The translations under genes and the position numbers were made by a program. Positions 38,025-44,646 of a stretch of DNA of 64,000 bases are shown here, piece by piece. Within the stretch, counting starts at the first letter, position 1, and every line of letters starts with the position of its first letter. The DNA is from Glycocaulis albus (lineage in GTDB: Bacteria > Pseudomonadota > Alphaproteobacteria > Caulobacterales > Maricaulaceae). The stretch lies in contig NZ_BMFS01000003.1 in the NCBI RefSeq assembly GCF_014639075.1, positions 1-64,000 of the forward strand, written 5' to 3'. A model generated the notes under the pieces. It ran no database searches. It was not told where the DNA came from and was given only the letters and a program-made list of their open reading frames with translations.

Positions 38025-39797
38025 TTACACATTGTGCGCTTCGAGCCACATGGCCAGCAAGCCGATCTGGTAGAGCTTGGAGCCTCGCAAGGGCGTTATG
38101 TGGGCTTCCGGATCATCAAGCAGCCGGTTGACATAGTCATCGCGGACAATGCCCCGCCCGCGGAAGCTGTCAGACGTCACGGCCTCACGCACACGCTCCA
38201 GATAGGGGCCCCGCAGGTATTTCAGCGCGGGCACAGGGAAATAGCCCTTGGGCCGGTCAATCACCTCGGATGGTATCACATCGCGGCCGACATCCTTGAG
38301 GATGCCCTTGCCGCCATCGGCAATCTTGAGCTCCGCCGGCACGCGCGCCGCCAGCTCGACGACCTCGTAGTCCAGGAAGGGTACACGCGCTTCCAGCCCG
38401 AAGGCCATGGTCATGTTGTCAACGCGCTTGACGGGATCATCCACCAGCATGATCTCGGTATCGATCCGCAAAGCCTTGTCTATAGGCCGCTCGGCACCGG
38501 CTTGGGCAAAGTGCTGGGTTACAAACTTCCGGGCGAAATCGCCATCGGCCCAGCCCTCGTGCAGCAACTCGCCCATCTCTGCGCTGTCGCGGTCAAAAAA
38601 TGCCCGGGCGTAGGTATCCACCGCATTGTTGGCGTCCAGCATTGGCGGATACCAGTGATAGCCGGCAAAGATCTCATCGGCGCCCTGACCGGACTGCACC
38701 ACCTTCACGTGCTTGGAGACCTCCTCGCTGAGGAGGAAGAAGCCGACACAGTCGTGGCTGGTCATCGGCTCGCTCATGGCGCCGATTGCGCGTTCAAGAG
38801 CGGGCAATGCACGAGCGGTATCGATACGGATCTGATGATGATCAGTCTCGAAGCGCCTGGCGATAATATCCGAATACTGAAATTCGTCGCCAGCTTCCTC
38901 TCCAACGCTTTCAAATCCGATGGAGAAGGTTTTCAGGCCGGTCTGTCCGGCCTCGGCCAGCAGACCGACGATCAGGGAGCTGTCCAGGCCGCCTGACAGG
39001 AGCACACCGACGGGCACGTCTGCGACCAGCCGCCGTTTCACGGCCAGCCGCATGGCATCGGCAACGCGCTCCTTCCATTCGCCGCGCGAAAGGCCGGCCT
39101 CGTCATCGCGCGGGCCGAAAGGCAGGGTCCAGAAGCGCCGCTCGCTTCGGGTGCCATCGGGTTCGATACGCAGAAGCGTCGCCGGGGGCAGCTTGCGCAC
39201 GCCCTTCAATATGGTCCACGGGGCGGGAACGACGGCGTGGAAGGAGAAGTAGAAATTAAGCGCCTGCGGATCGAGCGAGGTGTCGATATCGCCAAAGGCA
39301 AGCAGTGCCGGCAAGCTCGACGCAAACCGGAAAGCCCCTTGCGTCTCGCTATAATAGAGCGGCTTGATGCCCAGACGGTCGCGGCCGATCAGTACACGTC
39401 CTGAATCCCGCTCGACGATGGAAAACGCAAACATGCCGTTGAGCCGCTGGACGAAGTCCTCGCCCCAGGCGTGGTAGCCCTTCAGCAGGACCTCTGTATC
39501 GCCATCAGAGAAGAATCGATAGCCCTTCGCCTCCAGCTCGGCGCGCAATTCCTTGTGATTATAGATGCAGCCATTGAATACGGCAGACAGTCCAAGCTCG
39601 GAATCCACCATGGGCTGCTGGGCGGCGTCGGTGAGATCGATAATTTTCAGCCGGCGGTGACCCAGCGCGGCTGCGCCCTGAACATAGAGCCCGCCAGCGT
39701 CCGGGCCGCGCGGGGTCATGCGCCCAGTTACTGCCTGTAGCGCCGAGATGTCAGCGGGCTGTCCGTCAAAGCGCAATTCACCGGCAATACCGCACAT
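38025..39797 (-). CDS. asnO: N-acetylglutaminylglutamine amidotransferase (asparagine synthase-like)
   Basis: Amidates N-acetylglutaminylglutamine to NAGGN. 590 residues. The N-terminal glutaminase domain begins with the nucleophile Cys2 (MCGIAGELRF), followed by GPDAGGLY and GHRRLKIIDL. The C-terminal synthetase domain has the pyrophosphatase loop LLSGGLDSSLIVGL, the ADEIFAGYHWYPP stretch, and YFPVPALKYL near the end. It is the first gene of asnO-ngg-M42. About 150 bp upstream a weak EcfG-like element (GGATC-N16-CGTT, minus strand, 39969-39945) is visible; one mismatch makes it speculative. NAGGN is made under osmotic stress in other bacteria. Confidence 0.93.
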   Translation of the reverse strand: MCGIAGELRFDGQPADISALQAVTGRMTPRGPDAGGLYVQGAAALGHRRLKIIDLTDAAQQPMVDSELGLSAVFNGCIYNHKELRAELEAKGYRFFSDGDTEVLLKGYHAWGEDFVQRLNGMFAFSIVERDSGRVLIGRDRLGIKPLYYSETQGAFRFASSLPALLAFGDIDTSLDPQALNFYFSFHAVVPAPWTILKGVRKLPPATLLRIEPDGTRSERRFWTLPFGPRDDEAGLSRGEWKERVADAMRLAVKRRLVADVPVGVLLSGGLDSSLIVGLLAEAGQTGLKTFSIGFESVGEEAGDEFQYSDIIARRFETDHHQIRIDTARALPALERAIGAMSEPMTSHDCVGFFLLSEEVSKHVKVVQSGQGADEIFAGYHWYPPMLDANNAVDTYARAFFDRDSAEMGELLHEGWADGDFARKFVTQHFAQAGAERPIDKALRIDTEIMLVDDPVKRVDNMTMAFGLEARVPFLDYEVVELAARVPAELKIADGGKGILKDVGRDVIPSEVIDRPKGYFPVPALKYLRGPYLERVREAVTSDSFRGRGIVRDDYVNRLLDDPEAHITPLRGSKLYQIGLLAMWLEAHNV

Positions 39798-39991
39798 ATA
39801 AAATGCCTCCTCAAATCAATACTGATGAAAAATCCGGGTGAGCCGCCAGAGATGGCGTCAAGTGATCCAGATATGATGCCGCAGCCCAAGATCAACCGTA
39901 TGCGGCAGGAGCGCAAACAGCTGCTTTGGGACCCTACACCATCTAACGCCGCACTTTCCAACACGATCCATCCGGCCTGACAGTTTTCAGC
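39798..39991. other. Intergenic region between asnO and csbD
   Basis: Divergent spacer that must hold the asnO promoter. I see GAGGAGGC just before the asnO start (ribosome-binding site, at about 39806-39813 on the minus strand), the weak GGATC-N16-CGTT element noted under asnO, and nothing else convincing. Confidence 0.4.
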
Positions 39992-40016
39992 GGAACTGGC
40001 GGGCAGACACAGCGTT
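39992..40016 (+). promoter_or_regulatory. EcfG (general stress sigma) promoter of csbD
   Basis: GGAAC (39992-39996), 16 bases, CGTT (40013-40016): an exact match to the alphaproteobacterial EcfG consensus, 30 bp before the csbD start. Confidence 0.88.
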
Positions 40017-40045
40017 TACAGACAGGGCGAAAAATGGAGATCGAC

Positions 40046-40231
40046 ATGAATTCCGATGAGATCAAAGGCAAATGGAAGCAGCTGACCGGCGATGTGAAAA
40101 GCCGTTGGGGCAAGCTGACCGATGACGATCTGGCCGAGATTGACGGCGAGAAAGACAAGCTGGTCGGCAAACTTCAGGAAAAATACGGCAAGTCCCGCGA
40201 GGAAGCCGAAAAGGAGCTTGAAAACTGGTAG
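40046..40231 (+). CDS. csbD: CsbD-family stress protein
   Basis: A 61-residue, highly charged small protein of the CsbD family (MNSDEIKGKWKQLTGDVKSR, then WGKLTDDDL and KLQEKYGKSREEAE). CsbD proteins accumulate in general stress responses, but their function is unknown. The start at 40046 is preferred over an ATG four codons upstream because GGAGA lies 5 bases before it and because family members begin MNxDxIKGKW. It has its own EcfG promoter and its own terminator (40262-40293). Confidence 0.92.
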   Translation: MNSDEIKGKWKQLTGDVKSRWGKLTDDDLAEIDGEKDKLVGKLQEKYGKSREEAEKELENW

Positions 40232-40261
40232 TCTTGACAGTCTGCCGACAGCCGCGCCTCT

Positions 40262-40293
40262 GCGCCCGCCCCCGTGGCGGGCGCTCTTGTTTT
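40262..40293 (+). terminator. Rho-independent terminator of csbD
   Basis: GCGCCCGCC and GGCGGGCGC form a perfect 9-bp stem with a 5-base loop, followed by TCTTGTTTT. Confidence 0.88.
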
Positions 40294-40302
40294 GCAGGAA
40301 CG

Positions 40303-40328
40303 GGAACCGGCATTTGCGTCCGGGCGTA
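40303..40328 (+). promoter_or_regulatory. Possible weak EcfG-like promoter upstream of the Crp/Fnr gene
   Basis: GGAAC (40303-40307), 17 bases, CGTA (40325-40328). The -10 differs at its last base from CGTT. It lies directly after the csbD terminator and 56 bp before the regulator start. Confidence 0.3.
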
Positions 40329-40383
40329 AATACCGGGAGCTTCCGGATAGACAGGCGCGCTGGCGCCGAGGGAGACACTGGAA

Positions 40384-41136
40384 ATGACAAGCCCTGTGAT
40401 CTTGCGCCTGCGCCATCACGGCAAGCTGGGTGATGGCGCCGCAGACGCGCTGCTTTCATGCAGGAAGCGTAACCGTCTTGTGGAACCCGGACAATGCCTG
40501 ATGCGGCAGGCTGAAGAGATGAATGCCCTGTTCTGGATAGAAAGCGGCTGGGCCATGCGCCACCGCAATCTGGCCAATGGCCGCCGTCAGATACTCAACC
40601 TCCTGCTGCCCGGCGATATTTGCGATCTCCAGGGCCTGATCCATACCCGCGCAGATCATTCGGTAACGGCCATGACGCCCGTCATGCTGTGCGAGGTGGA
40701 TGCCGGGCGGTTTCTGGACCTTCTGCATAATGACGGCCAGTTGGCCGCCTCCCTGTTGTGGAGCGTCGTGCAGGAAGAGGGAATCTTGCGCGAACACATC
40801 GTGCGGATCGGCAGGCGCAGCGCGCGGATCCGGCTGGCCCACCTGCTGCTGGAGCTGGTCAGGCGCCAGGCGCTGGGGGGCGGCCCCAGTGACGGGCTGA
40901 TCGAGATTGCACTGACACGGGAAGTGATGGCCGACTGCCTGGGCCTGACCCCGGTACACATATCGCGCACGCTCAGCGAGCTGCGGCGGGATGGTCTGGT
41001 CACGCTGGAGCCTCAGGGCCGCCTGCGGATCAGCGATATCGACGCCCTCGCGCGGCATGCCGACTACGATACGCGCTATCTGCATCTGGCCCGGCCAGAT
41101 CATGTCCTGGACCGCGCGGGCGGCGCGCAGGCCTGA
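40384..41136 (+). CDS. Crp/Fnr family transcriptional regulator
   Basis: A 250-residue regulator with an N-terminal cyclic-nucleotide-binding-type beta barrel (about 20-140, with VEPGQCLMRQAEEMNALFWI and LLPGDICDLQGLI) and a C-terminal winged helix (about 155-235). Its recognition helix is in LTREVMADCLGLTPVHISRTL. It lacks the N-terminal cysteine cluster of FNR, and the cAMP-binding residues of CRP are not evident, so the signal is unknown. It stands between csbD and the PhyR-like sigma-domain gene in the stress-response island. Related Crp/Fnr proteins are often found beside phyR loci. Confidence 0.88.
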   Translation: MTSPVILRLRHHGKLGDGAADALLSCRKRNRLVEPGQCLMRQAEEMNALFWIESGWAMRHRNLANGRRQILNLLLPGDICDLQGLIHTRADHSVTAMTPVMLCEVDAGRFLDLLHNDGQLAASLLWSVVQEEGILREHIVRIGRRSARIRLAHLLLELVRRQALGGGPSDGLIEIALTREVMADCLGLTPVHISRTLSELRRDGLVTLEPQGRLRISDIDALARHADYDTRYLHLARPDHVLDRAGGAQA

Positions 41137-41232
41137 GCGGCAATACGCAATCTATGTTAGCGCGCCTTGCGCGGACGGCTGATAGGGGAAACGGGCACCA
41201 GACAAAGGAGCAGGCGGCAATGCCGCCAGCCA

Positions 41233-41658
41233 ATGCCCGTTTCCAAACCTACCCTCGCTGTCCGCCTCCACAGGTACGGCTTTCTGCTGACTGCGGACCT
41301 CGTGGCTGCGGGCAGCGCGTTGAACCGGATTCTGGCTGACGCTTCCGCGAACGACGCTGACGGGCAGATCTCCAGCCGGGAACGCGAACTGTTCCGCCTG
41401 TTTACCGCCGGCCTTCAGCAAGCCTCACCCCATGCGAAAACCAATCTGCGGCATCTTCCGGCATTAGCGCCGGCCAGCCCGGCTTCGTTTGCGGCCGCCC
41501 TGTGGGGCTTGCCATTTCCTGCACGGGCCGCCCTGATACTGGTTTGCGTCGAGGGATTTTCTCTGGCGGAAGCCGCCTTCATTCTCGACTTGCCACTTCA
41601 TCGGGCCGAGCAGTGCATGCTGAACGGGCTTTTCACCCTGCGGCCGGACGCTGAATGA
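41233..41658 (+). CDS. Stand-alone PhyR sigma-like domain protein without receiver (NepR-binding candidate)
   Basis: A 141-residue protein I do not recognise as a named family. It resembles the N-terminal sigma-like half of the PhyR encoded 1.2 kb away. Residues 89-136 (with LILVCVEGFSLAEAAFIL) align without gaps to PhyR 79-126, 15 of 48 identical by hand. The N-terminus (LHRYGFLLT, then AAGSAL) parallels PhyR LRRYARILTGSQASGDA. As in PhyR, the basic recognition helix of a true sigma factor (TVKSRVSRAR in EcfG) is lost: the site reads RAEQCMLNGL. There is no receiver domain, so binding to NepR, if it occurs, would not need phosphorylation. The start at 41233 aligns with the PhyR N-terminus but lacks a clear ribosome-binding site. 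Confidence 0.7.
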   Translation: MPVSKPTLAVRLHRYGFLLTADLVAAGSALNRILADASANDADGQISSRERELFRLFTAGLQQASPHAKTNLRHLPALAPASPASFAAALWGLPFPARAALILVCVEGFSLAEAAFILDLPLHRAEQCMLNGLFTLRPDAE

Positions 41659-41691
41659 AAACGGCCCCCGCGCCGTCATGCGCGGGGGCCG
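41658..41691 (-). terminator. Terminator of the PRC-barrel-like gene
   Basis: A perfect 12-bp stem (CGGCCCCCGCGC and inverse) with a 6-base loop at 41662-41691. On the minus strand it is followed by TTTT. It separates the convergent sigma-like gene and PRC-like gene and may block read-through from both sides. Confidence 0.8.
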
Positions 41692-41713
41692 CTGTAACCG
41701 GAGGGAGATTGCC

Positions 41714-42493
41714 CTAGCGGGCGTCGTCCTCCGCCGTGATCTGCTCGATATCGCTTTGCGTGATCGAGCGGGCATGGACTTCCCAACCGTCACCATTGTG
41801 CTCGAGCGACAGGGTGGAAAAGGCAATACGGCCCGTTTCACCCAGCATGTTGAAGAAGCCGCTATCGCGGACGATGGCATATTCGGCGCGTCCATCAGCG
41901 CTCAGCTCCAGGTCCCGGATGACAGCAATCGCCTCACCATCAGCACCATGAATTTCGGCTCCGGACAGGTCTGAATAGTAAAGCGCCGTGTCGGAACGCT
42001 CCTCGACGAGCTCAAGAGACATGGCAGCGCGCTGTCCTTCCGCCACAGCTTCCATTTCAGCTTCGGTCACATTGGCCTCGACGACGATTTCACCATCATC
42101 AAGATCATGGCTTACCGAAGCAGACACCGCATCGACTTCGATCTCATCGCCAAAGACGCCAAGAAAGCCACCATGGGCCACGACGATGGCCTCGACCTCG
42201 CCATCGGTGCTCATGCGCAGATCGCGGATGGGGACGGAGCCGCCCTCATATTCGAGGTCTGTGGTTGTAAGGGCGCGCGCCGTCAGACGCGTACGGTCCG
42301 GGACGATGGCATTTTCCAGCGCGGCGCCGGTTTCAGACGCCCAGTTGCCGGCTTCGTCCGCACGATCCTCGGCCCATTCACGGGCTTCCTGCGCGCGGTC
42401 CTGGTCTTCGGCCGGCGGTTCATCGGCAAACGCCATTGGCGCAAGCAGACCGCCAGCGGTAATAATAGTGCATGTTTTCAGAAACGTTTTCAT
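41714..42493 (-). CDS. Exported protein with two PRC-barrel-like domains
   Basis: A 259-residue acidic protein with a Sec signal peptide (MKTFLKTCTIITAGGLLAPMAFA, cleavage near 23), a charged Asp/Glu/Arg linker, then two similar modules: LRMSTDGEVEAIVVAHGGFLG near 92-112 and LELSADGRAEYAIVRDSGFF near 205-224. That is the PRC-barrel pattern (D.dG.i..vvv..GGflG). PRC-barrel proteins of this kind are common members of EcfG regulons, with no agreed biochemical role. The start at 42493 has GGAGGT 4 bases upstream. It has an exact EcfG promoter 45-70 bp upstream. Confidence 0.82.
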   Translation of the reverse strand: MKTFLKTCTIITAGGLLAPMAFADEPPAEDQDRAQEAREWAEDRADEAGNWASETGAALENAIVPDRTRLTARALTTTDLEYEGGSVPIRDLRMSTDGEVEAIVVAHGGFLGVFGDEIEVDAVSASVSHDLDDGEIVVEANVTEAEMEAVAEGQRAAMSLELVEERSDTALYYSDLSGAEIHGADGEAIAVIRDLELSADGRAEYAIVRDSGFFNMLGETGRIAFSTLSLEHNGDGWEVHARSITQSDIEQITAEDDAR

Positions 42494-42537
42494 ATCCACC
42501 TCCATAGCAATCGGAGTCATATACTCCATGAAGGCTC

Positions 42538-42563
42538 AACGTGGATCCAAACAATACCGTTCC
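42538..42563 (-). promoter_or_regulatory. EcfG promoter of the PRC-barrel-like gene
   Basis: Minus strand: GGAAC (42563-42559), 17 bases, CGTT (42541-42538). Exact consensus match. Confidence 0.88.
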
Positions 42564-42574
42564 AGATAAAATTC

Positions 42575-42620
42575 ATTAAAAAGCCGGATCATAATTTATG
42601 TTATGATCCGGCTTTTTAAT
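42575..42620. terminator. Bidirectional terminator-like hairpin
   Basis: A perfect 20-bp stem (ATTAAAAAGCCGGATCATAA and its inverse) around a 6-base loop, with A-runs and T-runs on the two sides. It ends the phyR-DUF1328 transcript just before the promoter of the PRC-like gene. Confidence 0.88.
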
Positions 42621-42638
42621 GCTTAAAGCTATAATTAC

Positions 42639-42812
42639 CTACACTGGCGGCCGTCCGCGGAACGCCTGAATGATGGCTGAAAGAATTGCCAGGCCCAATG
42701 CGATGACAAACAGCACCTGGGCGATTGTCGCTGCTGCTCCGGCAAGGGTCATGAAACCCAGCACAGCACACACGATCGCGATGATCAGGAAAAGCAATGC
42801 CCAGCCAAACAT
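42639..42812 (-). CDS. DUF1328 (UPF0391) small membrane protein
   Basis: A 57-residue protein. It begins MFGWALLFLIIAIVCAVLG and continues with GAAATIAQVLFVIALGLAIL, giving two transmembrane helices separated by a short Gly/Ala turn. The MxGWALxFLIIA start and GAAAxIAxxLFxI middle are the hallmark of DUF1328 (YtjA-like) proteins, which are often stress-induced and of unknown function. AAGGAA lies about 8 bases before the ATG. It starts 18 bp after the phyR stop on the same strand, so it is probably co-transcribed with phyR from the EcfG promoter. Confidence 0.88.
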   Translation of the reverse strand: MFGWALLFLIIAIVCAVLGFMTLAGAAATIAQVLFVIALGLAILSAIIQAFRGRPPV

Positions 42813-42830
42813 GGTCTCGTTCCTTCCGTA

Positions 42831-43601
42831 TCAGGACGCTTCAGCCGGCTCGGCAGCGAAGAACAGCGCCTGGCTGATCGTCGCCGCGACGGTTTCCGGC
42901 ATGAACGGTTTGGTGATGAGGTAGGTAGGTTCGGGCCGCTCACCGGTCAGCAGGCGCTCAGGGTAGGCGGTGATGAAGATCACAGGAACATCCTGCCCGG
43001 CGAGGATATCGCGGACCGCATCAATTCCCGATGAATTGTCGGCCAGCTGGATGTCCGCCAGCACGAGGCCGGGGCGGTGCTGCCCGGCCTTTTGCACCGC
43101 CTCGCTGCGCGTGCGGGCCGTATCACACACCCGGTGGCCCAGCCGTTCCACGACCGTAGCCAGATCAAGCGCAATAATCGGCTCGTCCTCGATGATGAGC
43201 ACCGAGGTTGCAAGCCCCTGCTCCAGCTCTTTCTGCGCACTCAGAAGCGCGCTTTCGGCCTGCTCATGGCTGATACGCATGATTGTCGCGGCGTCCTGCA
43301 CGCTGAAACCCTCAACCGAGGTGAGGAGCATGACCTGACGGTGCAAAGGCGTGATTTCCGATAGCCGCTTGTCCAGCGAGGAGGTAAAATCGGCTCCCCC
43401 GGAGCTGTCCCATGTGGCATGGAAAAGCTGATAGAGCGCAATCTTCGGGCTCTGGTCGCGGTCAAAACCCTGCGGGTTGGCCAGCACAGCTTCCAGACAG
43501 GCTCGCACATAGGCGTCACCGCTGGCCTGGGAACCTGTCAGGATACGGGCATAGCGCCGCAAATAAGGAAGATGCGGGCGGATAGCGTTCGAAAAACTCA
43601 T
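42831..43601 (-). CDS. phyR: Response regulator PhyR, anti-anti-sigma factor of the general stress response
   Basis: Phosphorylated PhyR binds NepR through its sigma-like domain and so frees EcfG. The 256-residue protein has that sigma-like domain at 1-130 (LRRYARILTGSQASG; ITPLHRQVMLLTSVEGFS) and a receiver at about 133-250: acidic pair E138/D139 in VLIIEDEP, phosphoacceptor D183 in VLADIQL, T211 in FITAYPERL and K231 in ITKPF. The FITAYPE stretch is the FATGUY-type signature of these receivers. The start at 43601 has GGAGGA 5 bases upstream. It diverges from nepR-ecfG and has its own EcfG promoter, giving positive feedback. Confidence 0.96.
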   Translation of the reverse strand: MSFSNAIRPHLPYLRRYARILTGSQASGDAYVRACLEAVLANPQGFDRDQSPKIALYQLFHATWDSSGGADFTSSLDKRLSEITPLHRQVMLLTSVEGFSVQDAATIMRISHEQAESALLSAQKELEQGLATSVLIIEDEPIIALDLATVVERLGHRVCDTARTRSEAVQKAGQHRPGLVLADIQLADNSSGIDAVRDILAGQDVPVIFITAYPERLLTGERPEPTYLITKPFMPETVAATISQALFFAAEPAEAS

Positions 43602-43630
43602 CAGTCTCCTCCGGACGGAACTTATTTGAT

Positions 43631-43655
43631 AACGCGTGCGGTCCATACCCGTTCC
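43631..43655 (-). promoter_or_regulatory. EcfG promoter of phyR
   Basis: Minus strand: GGAAC (43655-43651), 16 bases, CGTT (43634-43631). Exact consensus. It lies back to back with the nepR promoter, 29 bp apart. Confidence 0.9.
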
Positions 43656-43684
43656 ATGGCAGCTGAAAAATGCAGCGCTTTATC

Positions 43685-43709
43685 GGAACCCCTTTCGTGC
43701 AGCCGCGTT
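43685..43709 (+). promoter_or_regulatory. EcfG promoter of nepR-ecfG
   Basis: Plus strand: GGAAC (43685-43689), 16 bases, CGTT (43706-43709). Exact consensus, about 93 bp before the nepR start. Confidence 0.9.
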
Positions 43710-43801
43710 GTCTGGCTCGATGGGACGTAACAGCGATATGGTTCACGCGCCAATGGGACCAAGCGTGCCGCCATAATCAAGCGCAGCCGCAAAGAGCAAG
43801 T

Positions 43802-44014
43802 ATGAGTGCAATGAACAAGTCTGATGACAAACCGGATGCGCAGGCGGTCAAGAGCCGTCAGCGTGTCATAGGTGCGCGTCTGCAGGCGGTGTACGACGAT
43901 GTCGTGCGCCAGGGCGTGCCGGACGATTTCGAACAGATGCTGGCTGCCCTTGACGAGCTGGACGAGCAGTCCGGCGCTGCGGTCAAGAATGGCTCCAATG
44001 GAAATGAGGGCTGA
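43802..44014 (+). CDS. nepR: Anti-sigma factor NepR
   Basis: A 70-residue anti-sigma factor that holds EcfG inactive until phosphorylated PhyR displaces it. The conserved two-helix core is visible as IGARLQAVYDDVVRQGVPDD (about 23-42), followed by FEQMLAALDEL. The flanks are disordered and polar, as usual. An in-frame ATG three codons later is an alternative start; only a weak AAGAG precedes the first. It ends 3 bp before ecfG. Confidence 0.95.
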   Translation: MSAMNKSDDKPDAQAVKSRQRVIGARLQAVYDDVVRQGVPDDFEQMLAALDELDEQSGAAVKNGSNGNEG

Positions 44015-44017
44015 CAT

Positions 44018-44641
44018 ATGGCTAGCCCTGATTGCGATACGGCGGCGGAAGCACCAGCCGAACCTCTTCCCGTAGGCGAATTCAAGCGGGAGATGGCCGA
44101 GGCCATACCCTATATGCGCGCCTTTGCACGGTCACTGACTGGCGATGACAGCGCAGCCGACGACCTGACGCAGGATGCCCTGATGAAGGCGTGGAATGCC
44201 CGCCAGCGCTTTCGCGCCGGATCGAATTTCCGCGCCTGGATATTCACGATCGTGCGCAACCAGTTCTATTCCAACTGCCGCCGCAGCTGGCGCCAGGTGG
44301 CCTGGGATCAGGAGCAGGCCGACAGAACCCTGACCGGGCCGTCCTCCATGAACGGTGTCATGGAGCTGGACGAGACGCGGCGCGCGCTTCTGGAGCTTCC
44401 CGACGACCAAAGAGAAGCGATCATCCTGGTAGGCGCTGGCGGCTTTTCCTACGAGGAAGCGGCCAGCATTTGCGGATGTGCGGTCGGCACGGTGAAAAGC
44501 CGGGTCAGCCGGGCACGTTCTGCCCTGGCTGCCATCCTGGAAACCGGGCCAAGGCAGCGCTCTGCCGGTGACGACGTCAAACCCTCGCAGTCGGCCGAGC
44601 TGATCATGGCAGAGGTAAAATCCCTCACCTCGGGGGCCTGA
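44018..44641 (+). CDS. ecfG: ECF sigma factor EcfG (general stress response)
   Basis: A 207-residue ECF15-type sigma factor that directs RNA polymerase to GGAAC/CGTT promoters. Region 2 is at about 28-95 (YMRAFARSLTGDDSAADDLT and FRAWIFTIVRNQFYSNCRRSW), and region 4 at about 125-175 (LPDDQREAIILVGAGGFSYE, then GTVKSRVSRARSAL as recognition helix). It is translated right after nepR, the normal sigma/anti-sigma pairing. Autoregulation is implied by the EcfG promoter in front of nepR. Confidence 0.95.
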   Translation: MASPDCDTAAEAPAEPLPVGEFKREMAEAIPYMRAFARSLTGDDSAADDLTQDALMKAWNARQRFRAGSNFRAWIFTIVRNQFYSNCRRSWRQVAWDQEQADRTLTGPSSMNGVMELDETRRALLELPDDQREAIILVGAGGFSYEEAASICGCAVGTVKSRVSRARSALAAILETGPRQRSAGDDVKPSQSAELIMAEVKSLTSGA

Positions 44642-44646
44642 CGGCA

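Noticed and set aside
40303-40328. Strong EcfG promoter for the Crp/Fnr regulator
   Set aside because: The -10 is CGTA and not CGTT, so it is kept only as a low-confidence feature.
41154-41339. Alternative short frame with the better ribosome-binding site (ATG at 41220)
   Set aside because: It encodes a Pro/Cys/Arg-rich shadow in another frame of the sigma-like gene and stops early; the PhyR alignment supports the frame from 41233.
43622-43801. Separate small gene between phyR and nepR
   Set aside because: The nepR frame extends to 43670, but this stretch holds both divergent EcfG promoters and encodes no plausible protein.
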